Of a DNA stretch of 64,000 bases, positions 51,780-63,470 are shown piece by piece (position 1 is the stretch's first letter; every line of letters starts with the position of its first letter). The DNA comes from Voacanga thouarsii (lineage: Eukaryota; Streptophyta; Magnoliopsida; Gentianales; Apocynaceae). The stretch covers positions 3,100,001 through 3,164,000 of the forward strand of contig JANUWF010001218.1 in assembly GCA_026120185.1 (NCBI GenBank), read 5' to 3'. Both the position numbers and the translations under genes were made by a program. Below the pieces are notes generated by a model, which worked only from the letters and a program-made list of their open reading frames with translations, was not told the DNA's origin and ran no database searches.

Positions 51780-52546
51780 CACATACCTGGTGCATTGGTG
51801 TGCCTTTCGTGGTCTCCATTTGTCAAGAAAACTCTTCAATCGTTTTCATGATATCATGATAACTTCAGATGGTCCTTTAAATCTACATTAAAGCTTTCAC
51901 TCAATTGTGTACTATGCATCCCAGCCGTCCAGGTACCCATCAGGCAGTATCATGCCCACTTCACTCTAGCTACAAATATGCTTTTGGATCTATTCATTTG
52001 TCTCCAACTCGCTTCAAGTCTTTTTTGGTGCACTCTAAATTTTCTTTGTCACCTACTTGTGCTGACATTAGTTCATGAGATTGCTTTAAAGATAATCCTG
52101 CAGCTTTGGCTAAAGAAGCGTCGATGCCTTGCGCATTGCTCACATTCCTCTGTGACGGCATGAGATGAACACAGGCAATAGTATAAAGGTCATGGTTGTG
52201 GCTTGATTCAAACTCGGTCTCCTTGTATTTTTTTTTTCTCCCTATCTAGAACAATGACCATCCGAGGAGCACAATCGGTCTTCCTTTCTGCACGAGGACA
52301 CTTAATTTCTCTATCATATTTATCGATCCTTAGAAACCCTACTTTGCAGCATGTAAACCTCCTAGATGTCAACACACCAAAGTCATTCTTGTTCCCATAA
52401 TCTCTACGTATACCAAAACCCATAGTTGCACCATAACAATTGTAAAAGTTGTACGCTTCTTCATCAGAATCAAGTAACTGTCCAATAGCAAGTAAAAAAC
52501 AAATATTCGCACTTGTACAATCCTCCATTAAAAGGAATCTATGCAC
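51780..52546 (-). pseudogene. FAR1-type MULE transposase, decayed
   Basis: 52208-52546 encodes a FAR1 DNA-binding domain: DSDEEAYNFYNCYGATMGFGIRR, SRRFTCCKVGF, CPRAERKTDCAPRMV. After a frame change in an A run near 52230 it continues EFESSHNHDL, the conserved His pair of the domain, and SLAKAAGLSLKQSHELM to a stop near 52010. A separate piece around 51780-51950 reads GMHSTQLSESFNVDLKDHL, a C-terminal transposase motif. The central catalytic DDE part was not found, so the gene is dead. FAR1/FHY3 regulators of plants derive from this transposase type. Confidence 0.8.
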
Positions 52547-53487
52547 ATCATTAAAAAAAAAAAAAAAGGAACAAAAAAATATATTAAAATACTTGAGTAC
52601 CCTTACAGGTAAATTTCATAGGATGTTCCAAAACAGGTTACTAATTCCAACCAATAAGTGCAATATGTAGATAAAAAAGAAATATTACTATCTTGGTCAA
52701 ATTTAAAGAATTACAAAGACATCAGTAATAAACTGTTAAAATATTTTTTCAACTGGAACATGTAAATGTATAGGCAATTGAATACATTGCGGGAAAAATT
52801 TTTAATTTAACCTCGAGATAATCAGAGAGAATGTTATACATAAGTTGACGTGTGGTCAGATGCTGTGCTATGCTCTGCTGTGTTCTGTATACAATCAATG
52901 CTGCCAAACAAATATGTATTAACAAGTAAAGTAATCACATGAACATGAATGTATACATTACTAACTCACTTTCACAGAGACATAAACATAAATATTAACC
53001 TAAAAATCCAAATTACATTGAATGCAATTTTTCAGATGAACATACTTAACTATCGGAAGACAACTTAGGTGACTGGATATTTTTACGAGGAACCTTAACT
53101 GCAGATTTTGAAGGAGAAAAATCCCCTTTAGCATTGCATGCCCATTGCCTCGTTTGTGTATCAGGAGCGCTTCAATTTCGTCATATTACACTAACTCTAT
53201 CGACACCATTCAAAATAATCTCAGTATTTGAAAAAATGAGAGAAGAAAGAGAATGGAAATATTAACATCTGAGGAAAGCTTTTGTTTATGTTTGCACAGT
53301 AGGTGATTTAAGCGGGATTTTTAATTTTTTGGTGAACAGTACAAAATACATATACAGTAGAACTTGCAGAGGCTTGTGGAAGCTGGCTAACAATACAAGC
53401 CACGATTTTCAATCGGTTAGAGGCAAAATGACGTCGTTTCACACTTTTTTTGGGACCAGCGGTGTGGAAGGTTCCTAGCCAGACAAT

Positions 53488-53559
53488 TCTGTGAACCTCA
53501 TATCGCGGCCGCAAAAGAGCCGCGCAATTCCCGTACAAGAATTGCGCAGCCCCGAATCC
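53488..53559 (-). repeat. MULE right terminal inverted repeat (core)
   Basis: Inverse partner of 39968-40039 with 8 mismatches. The internal hairpin GCGCAATTC...GAATTGCGC is preserved here and longer than on the left. Confidence 0.9.
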
Positions 53560-53568
53560 CTCCAAGGT

Positions 53569-54206
53569 TGGCTGGGTGAGCATTCCGAACATTGTACTTG
53601 ATCATCATAAATCTTGCCCACACAGAGTTAGTTATCACAGATTCGCAGCTTCCACATTTGTATAGACTAATTTGATTATATTTTTGAATTTGTGTAATTT
53701 AAATTAAACAAAAGTATTTATTTAATTTATTTTTGTAAAAAAAATATTAATATTTTATTACTGCATTAGTGGTATTATTATAAAATTGGCAACAGATAAA
53801 ACTAATAATATGAATATTGGATAAAATAATACACATTTCGATAATAATTGAAACAATAAAAGTAAAATTTTATTTTTTATCAAAAAATTATTAATACAGT
53901 AATATTACATAACTGATAAAACTAACCGTATAAATGTTAATAAAATAATAAATATTTCGATAATAATCGATACAATAATAATAGAAGGATTTTTTATCGA
54001 TAATTGATAAATCGTAAAATTAATGTACTATTTTCATTTCTAGATATTAAGGGGAAAATATTTTTATAGATTGATCTCCTAGATTATGATTAAAAAAATT
54101 GTATTTCCTTAATGTCTAATTTTATATTGAAATTTAAAATGAGATATTTAAATTCAAATAGAGTGAGTATTGAAAAAATATATATATAAATTCAACCTAA
54201 TAATTC
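53569..54206. other. Intergenic, no gene recognised
   Basis: Right flank of the MULE. AT-rich, with a duplicated phrase ATAATA-ATATTTCGATAATAAT near 53815-53850 and 53935-53970. Confidence 0.5.
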
Positions 54207-54425
54207 TCCTTTGCAAGATGCCCTACTGGCTTGTCATACATTTACTATCATGTTGATAAAAGCTTAGGGTAAAATTGAAATAAACAAATTAAAGAAAAAA
54301 AATGGGAATTTCCTTAAGCTGGGGGTTGGTTGGACAGATGCATCCAATCCAAGCCGTGCAACGTAATCCTGCTATGCGTATACCGCCACCCACTACATAG
54401 GTTGAATTGGCAAAGTTATATGGGC
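54207..54425 (+). repeat. Segmental duplication, copy 2 (no copia insertion)
   Basis: Homologous to 33550-33641 joined to 38698-38830. It serves as a paralogous empty site for the copia insertion. Confidence 0.6.
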
Positions 54426-55419
54426 TTTGAGAAACATCCCCTGCATATTGGTCTTTTAGAAATATTTGCGTCTTTCATAGTTTCAGCTACTCGATTTAGT
54501 CCACAATTGATCACCTCAACTTGTTTTTTAATTAAATCTACCATTGCAACTTTTCTTTTTCCTTCTTCCTTTGGTGTGTCAACATCAGTTATTTTCAGAC
54601 ACACTAATATTTTCAAAAGGGGAGAAAGAAGAATCAACATTTACGAAGGGTTTATCCAAATTAATTGGATTTTCCTCCCTAGCCCATTGATATAATCATT
54701 CCTTAGCACTTATTGTGATATTCTAATGTCACGCCCCGTGCCCACGGACCTGGGAGTGCGATTATGGATCTGACAGTACCCACAGTCAATTATTTGGTCA
54801 CCGTTTTCGTTGGGCCAAAATGGATATCCCAAGTTGACAATGGGTATTTAGGCACATTCTTATATACCTAGACCTATCTTTATATACTATTTATACTTCT
54901 CATCCCAATCCCATGTAGGATTCGGGTATCGCACTTATAGCACGTTTCCCATTTACACAGTCTTTGACAAAAATATCTCTATTTTGTCATAGTGGGAAAT
55001 TGTAATGTACCCTCATTTTCCAATTTTAGGTTTAGCTTACAAAAAGAAATGAAAAGTTAATAAACTTTTTTAGGAATTATAAGTTAACAATAAAATCAAG
55101 ATAAATAAAAAATTATTAAGAAAAATTTCACCTCTATTTTTTCCTTCCATACTTGTGGCTTGGCTTCAAACATTCTTGATTCTTGATTCCAACTAAAAAC
55201 ACTCAATCCATGAAAGAGATCGTAGCAAATACCAAGATTAGCTTTTAATGTCCTCAAACAATTTTTAACATGATTTTTGTTTATGGGGTACCCAAATTTT
55301 TTACTACAATACTTCACTATAGTAGCATATGCTTGGGTTGTCCATGTTCCATCAACTCTATTTCCCTTCTCTCACTCAAGTATAAATGCATCAAGAAGGA
55401 TCTCATCTTTCCAAGTCAT
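54416..55419 (-). pseudogene. PIF/Harbinger ORF1, Myb/SANT-like protein, decayed
   Basis: From ATG 55419: MTWKDEILLDAFILE, a stop, then GNRVDGTWTTQAYATIV and NHVKNCLRTLK, GLSVFSWNQESRMFEAKP, the Myb/SANT-like (Myb_DNA-bind_3) domain found beside Harbinger transposases and in plant L10-interacting Myb proteins. A C-terminal piece at 54416-54690 reads DLIKKQVEVINCGLN. A TRIM solo LTR lies between the two parts. In Harbinger elements this protein helps the transposase enter the nucleus and bind DNA. Confidence 0.75.
54727..54933 (-). mobile_element. TRIM solo LTR
   Basis: Reverse complement of the TRIM LTR at 43399-43585, starting TGTCACGCCCCGTGCCC on the plus strand and ending CGAATCCTACATGGG in reverse. 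Length 207 bp, with a small internal TATA-region duplication. No clear target duplication; ends may be off by a few bases. It splits the Harbinger ORF1. Confidence 0.8.
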
Positions 55420-55629
55420 TTTGACACATTTAGAACTTCCCCCTCAACTCTTTGTTTTTTTAGCCTCCCCATCAATTCTTGTAATATTAATTTCATACAT
55501 AGAGTAGTGTATGTAACATTACAATATATACACATGTAATACATGAACCATGTAATTCCACTAGATTGGTTTATACCATTTGTCAAACAGCGTTCAACAA
55601 ACTGTTTCCAGCAACATAAATGCAACAAC

Positions 55630-56960
55630 CTATTCCTCTAATTCACAGTCAACTTCAGCTAAGATTTGATAATTAGGGTCAACTCGTAACAAATAAATGT
55701 GAAGTATACAACATTCCAGAATGATATTTGTGAGAATGTCAACATTATATGTTGTAGTTCTCCTCCACTAATGATTGGAAAACGCTTCTTAAGTATTCCA
55801 AATGCTCTCTCAATATCACTACGGAAGGGAGGCAAGATGCAAGTTAAACAACTCCTCAGTATTTTTTTGAGGATGTGCGGAGTATTATTTTAAGTGGTAG
55901 CGCACACCTCTAAATGGTGTAATAAGTATACTCTTTAGTATAAAACCCCCATCTACTAAATAATATTTTCTTATAATATTATTAAATAAAAAAGTTAGAT
56001 CATGAGGAGATATATTACAATTTTATATCCTAAAAAAATAAATATATTAAATTCTACCTCAAGGTATTTTAAGGTTATCTTCCCTACTTAAACCATTTTT
56101 GATTATGCCTGAATCAAATGCAATCCCCTCCCACCCTGATAGCACATAAGTAAATTTCATATCAAAATCACAAGTTGCTAAAACATTCTGGGTTGGCCAT
56201 TCTTTTCTTCCACGATATCTGGGTGCCTCGTATTCAGACACTTTAACATGAATATGTGTCCCATAAATTGCACCTACACTATTATGAATATACAACAGGT
56301 TATATTAAGTTATATAATAGGTATAGAATATAAAGTAGCAAAGTACTTTTTTTTACCTCAAAATATGGATAAAACCTTCCACTATTCTAGATTTGAGATG
56401 GAACTTCTCTTCTTGTAGGTAGTCTAAAAAACACAACCTCTAAAAAGATGATTTCCCTCAAGACATTATGAAATGATGACTTATAGTCTCAAAGGATTTA
56501 CAGAAGAAAAATCGAATACTTCTATTCTTTGTATGATATCCAAACAACCACAAAAATTTAGCTACTTGATCTTGAATAAATTAATTTCTATTATCATGTA
56601 GTCGGCCAATACCACGAAGTATCTCACATAATATTAGAAATGCATGTGGGCTTATTCTTGTTACATCCTTTGCATACTCATTAGTACTTAATCAACACAA
56701 CAACTCAGTGTGGATTTTTCCTCTTTATATATTTGCTCAATCAACTTTTGGTTCTCATTCGATAGGAATTAAATGGTTGTCACTCCTAGTAAATAAATTG
56801 CGTGGACAACATAGCAAAGAACTTGAACCGCTCCTAATCGACGATGCCATTCCCAATCATTCAAAAAATTAAAGCATTAAATCTGTCATTATCACCATCG
56901 AAAATCTCATCAAATCCATCCAAGTCAATGACATATCCATCTATTGCATAAGGCAAGTAA
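55630..56960 (-). pseudogene. PIF/Harbinger transposase (ALP1-like), decayed
   Basis: In different frames the minus strand gives ILRGIGRLHDNRN and DQVAKFLWLFGYHTKN (N-terminal helical region), then an open stretch at 56059-56295 with VGAIYGTHIHVKV, RYRGRKEWPTQNVLATCDFD and GWEG-AFDS, the first DDE aspartate region and the GWEGS block. Downstream pieces near 55930 (YHLK) and 55780-55840 (IERAFG-like, LKKRFPIISGG in shifted frames) end with VDPNYQILAEVDCELEE and a stop at 55630. Frameshifts and stops are many. Terminal inverted repeats of the element were not found. Confidence 0.8.
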
Positions 56961-58290
56961 CATGAGAAAAAATAACAACAAATCGACTAGACAAAAATTC
57001 TCAATAATATTTAAATCTTTCAATTCCCACACAAGAACATCTCATATCACTAATGAAATGAAAAAAAAGGAATCATGGCAAAATAAATATTTCATCTACA
57101 AAGTCATTATTAGATCCTAGCATATCAATACAAATAATATAATACTTATTGGAAAACTAAGTTTAAAGGATCATAATGAAATTTCTTCATTAGTCAAATG
57201 ACTTTAATTAGTTCATCTAATTTTTATCAGTTTATTTATAGTAATAAAAAGGTAATGTTTTAAGTAATCTATTATATTAATTGTCACATGTAATTCCCAA
57301 CTATCTAGTGTTGAATTAGTCCCCTGCTCGCAAAATGTTACAAACTTTCTCGACAATGTTCTGTTCTTTCATTTTTTGCAAGAAAAAGTTAGATTGGTCT
57401 CAAATTTATTCTATATTTCTGTGAGGAAAGAGCACTCCAGTTGAGAAATAGTATCATGGCCCCCTAAGCATTAATTTTGAGGGTTAAGGAAATGGATACT
57501 GCCATGTTTATTCATTAAAATAAGATTGCAAAACAATTATAAATTTATTCTTGAAATACAAAGCTTTAGAAATACACCGCATACTTTGAGACATATGATG
57601 AAATTCTACTTAAGTAGATATGCTCAATTTGATCAATTTAAGTTGTAAATGAATTTATATACTTTAATAGTGTGATTGCATTGTCAAAGAATGTATGGCT
57701 TTTGAAAGTAGTCTCAACTTTTTGATGGCTATTGTGATTTAAGATGAACTATTAGCAAGAGTACTATCGAACTTTTACATGAGTAAATTGCAATTTTTTT
57801 TTTTTTTATGGAATCAAGCATACAAATAATTTTGGACATTTTGTAATTTATATCATTCCTTACCACACATTGACCCTGATTTCATTTGTTCATAATTACT
57901 TTCAAAAATTGAAGTAATATACACAAGAAATACCATACATCATATAGATAGTAAAATACAAAAATTGCCTCCCTCCGTAGCATTTCTCACGGGATTTTTT
58001 TTTTTAAATTGCAAAAATTTCTTTTAATAAACAAATAAAATAGATGAAAAGATATATAAAAACCACAGAATATTAGACAAAATAGAAAAGAAATTGGAAC
58101 TCCAACTTTACACCAAAAAAAAGAAAGAAAAGAAAAAAGTATAGAGTGTCATAATAATACCCTAAATTTACAAATTATTTCTATAAATTTGCATAAAAAA
58201 ATATGGGAACTATAGAGACAAACTTGTGCTTGGAGAATCACATACTATCACACGCCAAGTCCAAGGATGACATGGCAACACCCCCAAATG
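56961..58290. other. Intergenic, no gene recognised
   Basis: AT-rich, with long A and T runs at 57798 and 57990. No coding pattern. Confidence 0.5.
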
Positions 58291-58291
58291 A

Positions 58292-58344
58292 GATGTCGAA
58301 CCCTTAGCTTGCCAAGCTAAATCCACCACACCTCCGCTACACCA
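58292..58344 (-). tRNA. tRNA-like relic (tRNA pseudogene or SINE head)
   Basis: On the minus strand an A-box-like TGGTGTAGCGG is followed by a perfect 5-bp stem/7-base loop TTAGC-TTGGCAA-GCTAA, which places GGC (alanine) at the anticodon, and then a B-box-like GGTTCGACATC. The flanks do not give a convincing acceptor stem, and the D-arm is poor, so it is not a working tRNA. No target duplication was found. Confidence 0.45.
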
Positions 58345-60550
58345 CTCTGATTCTCAAAACTCATACATATAAACTCACACTTATTGAAATTTAAATATAA
58401 AACCCTCAAATATAAGATAAAATATAAGAATATTAAAACTTGCTTAATCATGCCAACCCAAAAGCTCGCTTCCGGAAAACATTCAGAATATAACTGAAAC
58501 TTCCACAAAAGACGTCATATTACTCAAACTCTAACTTTACAATTACTCAAGAGTTTCTTTAAACCGTTCATCTAATGCAACACCTTCTAACTGACAACCT
58601 ACAAAATGTTAATGAAGGAGTGAGCTCACTAACTCAGTAAGGAGACAGGATTTGCTTGGGAATGAGCATGTTACTTATAGTACTAGTTTTGTGAAACAGT
58701 TTTAAGTCTTAGTTCATACATAGTAAAATACTCTTTTTGTTGATGAGTTGGCAACTTATCAGGAGTCAAAGAAACATCATATCCGAATCGTATGGAAAGC
58801 ACTAAGAGAATACATGGATTTTCCAGCCAAAAACATGGTTTATCAACATTCAGTATAGTAATCGGTGTCATCTAAGGCTTATGAACCAACACTGGTTTTG
58901 ATAAATAAAAGCGGTTGAATTTTCAAGGAGGAACTGGCACTCGTTAAAGAAATGAAACGGTGTCGGTTAGAGGTATTCGACGTCGGGTCTAAGGATTAAT
59001 TCGTATCGTTCAAAATAGTAGCTTTGGAGCTCAAATTTCAGGGATTAACCGGCGTCGGATTAAAAGTGAACAGGCGCCAGTTGGGGTCGTGAACTTGCAA
59101 AAAACACCAAGCAACAACAGAACAAACAACTGGACATATTCCAAGCTCAATACTCAAAATAAACCAACGAAGCAATAGTACCAACACAACCCTTTTCTTA
59201 CCAAAACAAGTTTCATCATACTCACACCAAAACATAACTTTTCATCATACTTATACCAAAAAATAGCTTTTCACTTATCCATTCAGAATTGTTTCATGCT
59301 TGGAGACTTGGTTTAGCTTAACTAATCAGTTTTTCAATTATTATATCCCATTAGAAGAAGGGCCTTAGTTTATCTTAGGTATTGTATCCCCCTAATAGGG
59401 CCTTATAGCTTATAACATTAGAAATTCCCTACTAAAACAACCCACAAGCATTCAACACCTCATGAATAAAAAACCAGAACATAAACAACACTTAGCTTAA
59501 ACTCACAGTTTTCAGTTAACACAACCATAACAGAAGTAACTAATAATCATATCATGCTCAATACAATTTCCTTATATTCCAAATAGCAATTTCATAAAGA
59601 AAGTAAGAACACACGTGATTCTAAAAGGACAGTAACTAGAAGTCAAAATACAGGAAACCTAATTTCCTTACCTGACGCCACAATCAGATAATTCAACAAG
59701 TCAAATATTCTTAATCACCACCAAAAGCTCTTAGATGCCTACAATTCCCCAATAACCACAATCACAACTCAGAATCATAACATTACTGAAATCTCCCAAT
59801 TCGAAACCCTACAACCCATTACCTCATAATCATAAACCTGAAGGCCTAAGAACAATCTAGATCCATAACCAAAGAGAAGAGGAGTCAAACTTGCCCAAAT
59901 CCATGATTTCTGGCTCAATCTCTGCCCTAGGTTCTCCTCTCCCATCGTTATTCTCCTCTTCTGGTACAGAAACTGAAAGAACAATGCGGTTGTTTAGAAC
60001 ATCGTACGTTACAAAATAAAGAAAACCCCAAACTAAAATAATCAATTAAAACCCAGAACCCCACTAACTTTCTAATATCACATAATAACCCCACATTATC
60101 AATTGGACCCTAAGCCCACCAAACATAATTAAAAGAAAACCCAAATAGGCAAGGCCTGAAAAGGGGAAAAAGGTCCAGGTCTCACACATACATAGCCTGC
60201 AATGGGAGGCAAAAAGAGACGGGGAAAGAGAAAATATGGAGAAGAGATTGGAAAAGAAGACGCGTGAAAAAGATGGAAGGGGCGAGAAAAAGATGGAAGA
60301 CATTGATGGGTCTGAAAGTGGGCGAAGTGTGAAGGGTAATTTTATCAATTAGCACGAGGTATTTGCTCCATCCGTCCAAACTTGGAAGGAAAAAAAATCT
60401 GACGTGGAAGGGGAACTCTTCCCCCTCCTAATTTACTTCCAACCCTTCTTATCACCCAACCAAATAATGTAAATTTGCTATTTACCCCATAATTTTCTTC
60501 TCACTCTCTTTTACTTCCTCTTTTCACTCTAACCAAACAAAGGTTAAGGG
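58345..60550. other. Unresolved region, possibly an old LTR or transcript remnant on the minus strand
   Basis: Read on the minus strand it looks transcript-like: C/T-rich leader near 60180-60340, a donor-like GCGTCAG|GTAAGG near 59668, and several GGCGCC-related phrases near 58930-59085 resembling those in the gypsy LTRs at 3637 and 5444. A frame starting MGEENLGQRLSQKS (about 59949 down to 59775) matches nothing I know. No domain or repeat boundary could be fixed. Confidence 0.3.
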
Positions 60551-63470
60551 AAAAATATTTTCACAAACCGACTTTGTTGACTACATGATTAACAATTTGT
60601 GTTTCTTTTGATTGAGTTTTAATATTTTATTTTATATTAAAATTTACTATAAAATAAAGCATTCAAATTCGAATTAGTTTAAATCAATCAATTTATTTAA
60701 GAATTAGATTCAGAATTTTAAAATTTTTATAAACTCAAATCTAAAAGGTTCGAAACGCCCATTTTGGATTACTTGGACAAGCTTAAGGGCTTAAATAAAT
60801 ATTAAAGTCAAGAAATCCTGTTGTTCCCCCCTCCCCACCCCACCCCCCCGCCCTCTTTTTTTTTTCCCCTTAAAGAAAATAAGAAAATAGGTCAATTCTA
60901 TTATTATACTCCCAAACTCCCGCCTCTTTCATATAGATATTCATTCTGCAGGAAATTAGAAACTAGATCGAACTTTACACTTAAAAGGATTTCAAGTTCC
61001 CAATATTCTATTTGAGAGTCTATGGAAAAAGAAAAACCAATATTTTAGAAACCTTGTACATGACTACAAAAGACTGCAAAACTACATTATTCACATTAAA
61101 TCCCAACCCCCATTATTCATTTATTTGCTATAAGCGTAACCAATTATTTTTTAAATTTAAATTTATTATCTCTATCTATTATTAATATTTTTTTAAAAAC
61201 TAATAGGAAATTTTGTTGTCAAAATTTTGACATATAAAAGAATAAAAATAATCTTGCTAAACGTTACTTCCGTTAGAATCCCAAAATTCGTAAACATAAT
61301 ATATAAAATATATAGATCTATACATTTATTGTTAATTGATTTTAAGTTTGATATCATACCCTGCAACATGATCTCAGAGTAGGTCTTAGTTTTATTTCAC
61401 ATGTTATTTTCGCCGGCAACTGACGAAGGGTAGTGTTTCATCACCCATTTTCCGTTCATTCGATTAGATTAATTTCTTCTCTTTTTTTTTTGTTGAGAAA
61501 ATCGATTAGGTTAATTTCATTCTAATTAGCTTCAACTGATTTCATTCTTTAATCCCAAGTTATAAGCTACGGTTGAAAAGAATATTTAATATAATTCGAC
61601 ATCTCTATCTATATATTTTTTAAAATAATATATAATTCATATATCTCTTCAAATACTATCAATTTATCTTAAGTTGAATACTCATAATTTTTAACAATAT
61701 TGATTTTTTAGAAACTTAAATTGTTTAGTTCATGGATTTACAAATTTATGAGACATTGAGATATTGAAAAAAGAACATCACCCTATTGTTTTGTATTTCT
61801 AATGATATTGTAGCCTTTTGTTTTTCTTTTCCCGCTCTTGCTTTCCAAGAAGAAAAGAACATAAAGTTGGGTGCGAGTGAGAGGCTACAAATTGTCTCGT
61901 TCTTTTATTCTCTATCGCACTTAAAGTTTGCCAAAGAAAGGAAATACATCTTCTTATAATCTTATCGTAATCTTTTCTTTCCTCCCTATTTATTTCTAAA
62001 TCAAATCCCACAAGAAAGATCAGAATATTGCCTGCCTCAGCATCATTTAACCCACTTCTAGTCTTCTCTAGTTTTTGTCTTCACTCTTGGACGAGACAGA
62101 TGATCGATTTGCGTCTAAGAGATTCCCTTTTATAGTCAAATTTTCATGCCGGAAAATGATATAATAAAGTCACAAAATACAAAGCTAAAAAATAATAAAT
62201 AATAAATAAGGGGCAGAGGCAGAATGTGGGATTTTCTTTTGTTATCATTATTTTATTTTGACTTTAAGAAAATTCATTTAATTCAAACGAATGAGTATTA
62301 TTTAAGATATTCAAATTCAGAAATGACGAAATACTCTTCTAAACAAAACCGCGTGCAAAGGGACGAGAATATACCTCAAGGCATATGGAATAAACATTAA
62401 AAATTTCTCACAAATGTTGAACTTGAGATGCCATCTTAGCCAAAGAGAAATCTTAGGGTCAATCTTTGTTAATTAAGATTAATTGGGTGGAGCCGCCGAG
62501 GTGACTCTTGAAATGAATGCTGATATATATAATACTACTATAATTATAATTTAATTGATTAAAAACATTCTTTAACAAATAAATTATTAATTAGATTTAT
62601 AATCTCGTTCTCCAATAAATATTCTAATGTGAACAATAAATATTGCCAAAATCTATCGTCCAACTAGGACCATCTGTTTTGAAAAAACGTCCACATTCAA
62701 AAAAGATGTATAAGAGCCGAAGTGTATTGGAACTCCTAGCTAGCAGCTATGATTGTGAATTTTTCATTAGTAGGGTTGGTACTAATTGATTTTTTTTCCT
62801 TGACAAGGTTTGCATTTGATTGTATCCAAATGACCTACTTTTGATATTGGAATTATTGTACTTTGCTAATCTTTAATTAGATTAAGATCCTAATCGTGCA
62901 AGTGTGGAAGTACTTTTTGGCTAAAACAATTCTTTACCTCATATTTTGTCTTCTTCCCTATTCTTTTCCTTGCTTTTTATCCAACTAATATTCCAATAAA
63001 TAAATAAATAAAGTAATAGTAACTTGTCTTTTCTTTCTTTCAACACTTTTAACCCCCCAACCCCAAAAATAAAAAATAAAAAAATCAAGATTTGAATTAT
63101 GATTGCTTAGAATAAAATATTAAATGTTCAACTATTCCATTACTACATCTTATCTTATCGAGAAGAGAAAGATATATATTTTTTATTATTAGATTTTGAT
63201 TCATCTTTTAAATTAACATATGCGTAGATTGGAATTATTCTCAATTCAAAATTTTATTTTAATTTAAAAATAATTATAATTTAATTAATTTTTTATTTTT
63301 AAAAAATTATCATATATTCACTAACATATTATATTTTCATATTGAATTCCCGTTTTAATTCTATTTAATTTAAAATAATTTTTATTTTATTTAAATAAAT
63401 TTATTTCATCGAGTCATTTACTCAATCGAGAAGAGGTAAATTACTCTTGAAAAGGAATAGGGGTAATTGA
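60551..63470. other. Intergenic, no gene recognised
   Basis: AT-rich, with C runs at 60825-60852 and short TAA repeats. No exon-like borders or known protein pattern. Confidence 0.5.

Larger units (their letters stand above)
39968..53559 (-). mobile_element. Mutator-like element (MULE), FAR1-type, 13.6 kb
   Basis: Terminal inverted repeats start GGATTTGGGGC at the left and, read inward from the right end, GGATTCGGGGC; 64 of the first 72 bases agree, and weaker similarity continues to roughly 130 bp (AAACGAC-TC-TTTTGCC). Perfect 9-bp target duplications ctccaaggt flank it (39959-39967 and 53560-53568), the exact length expected for MULEs. Strand is given by the transposase relic near the right end. 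Interior: exon-like pieces on the plus strand at the left, a TRIM insertion, minisatellite field, and decayed FAR1/transposase at the right. Size is large for the superfamily, partly through later insertions. Confidence 0.92.
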
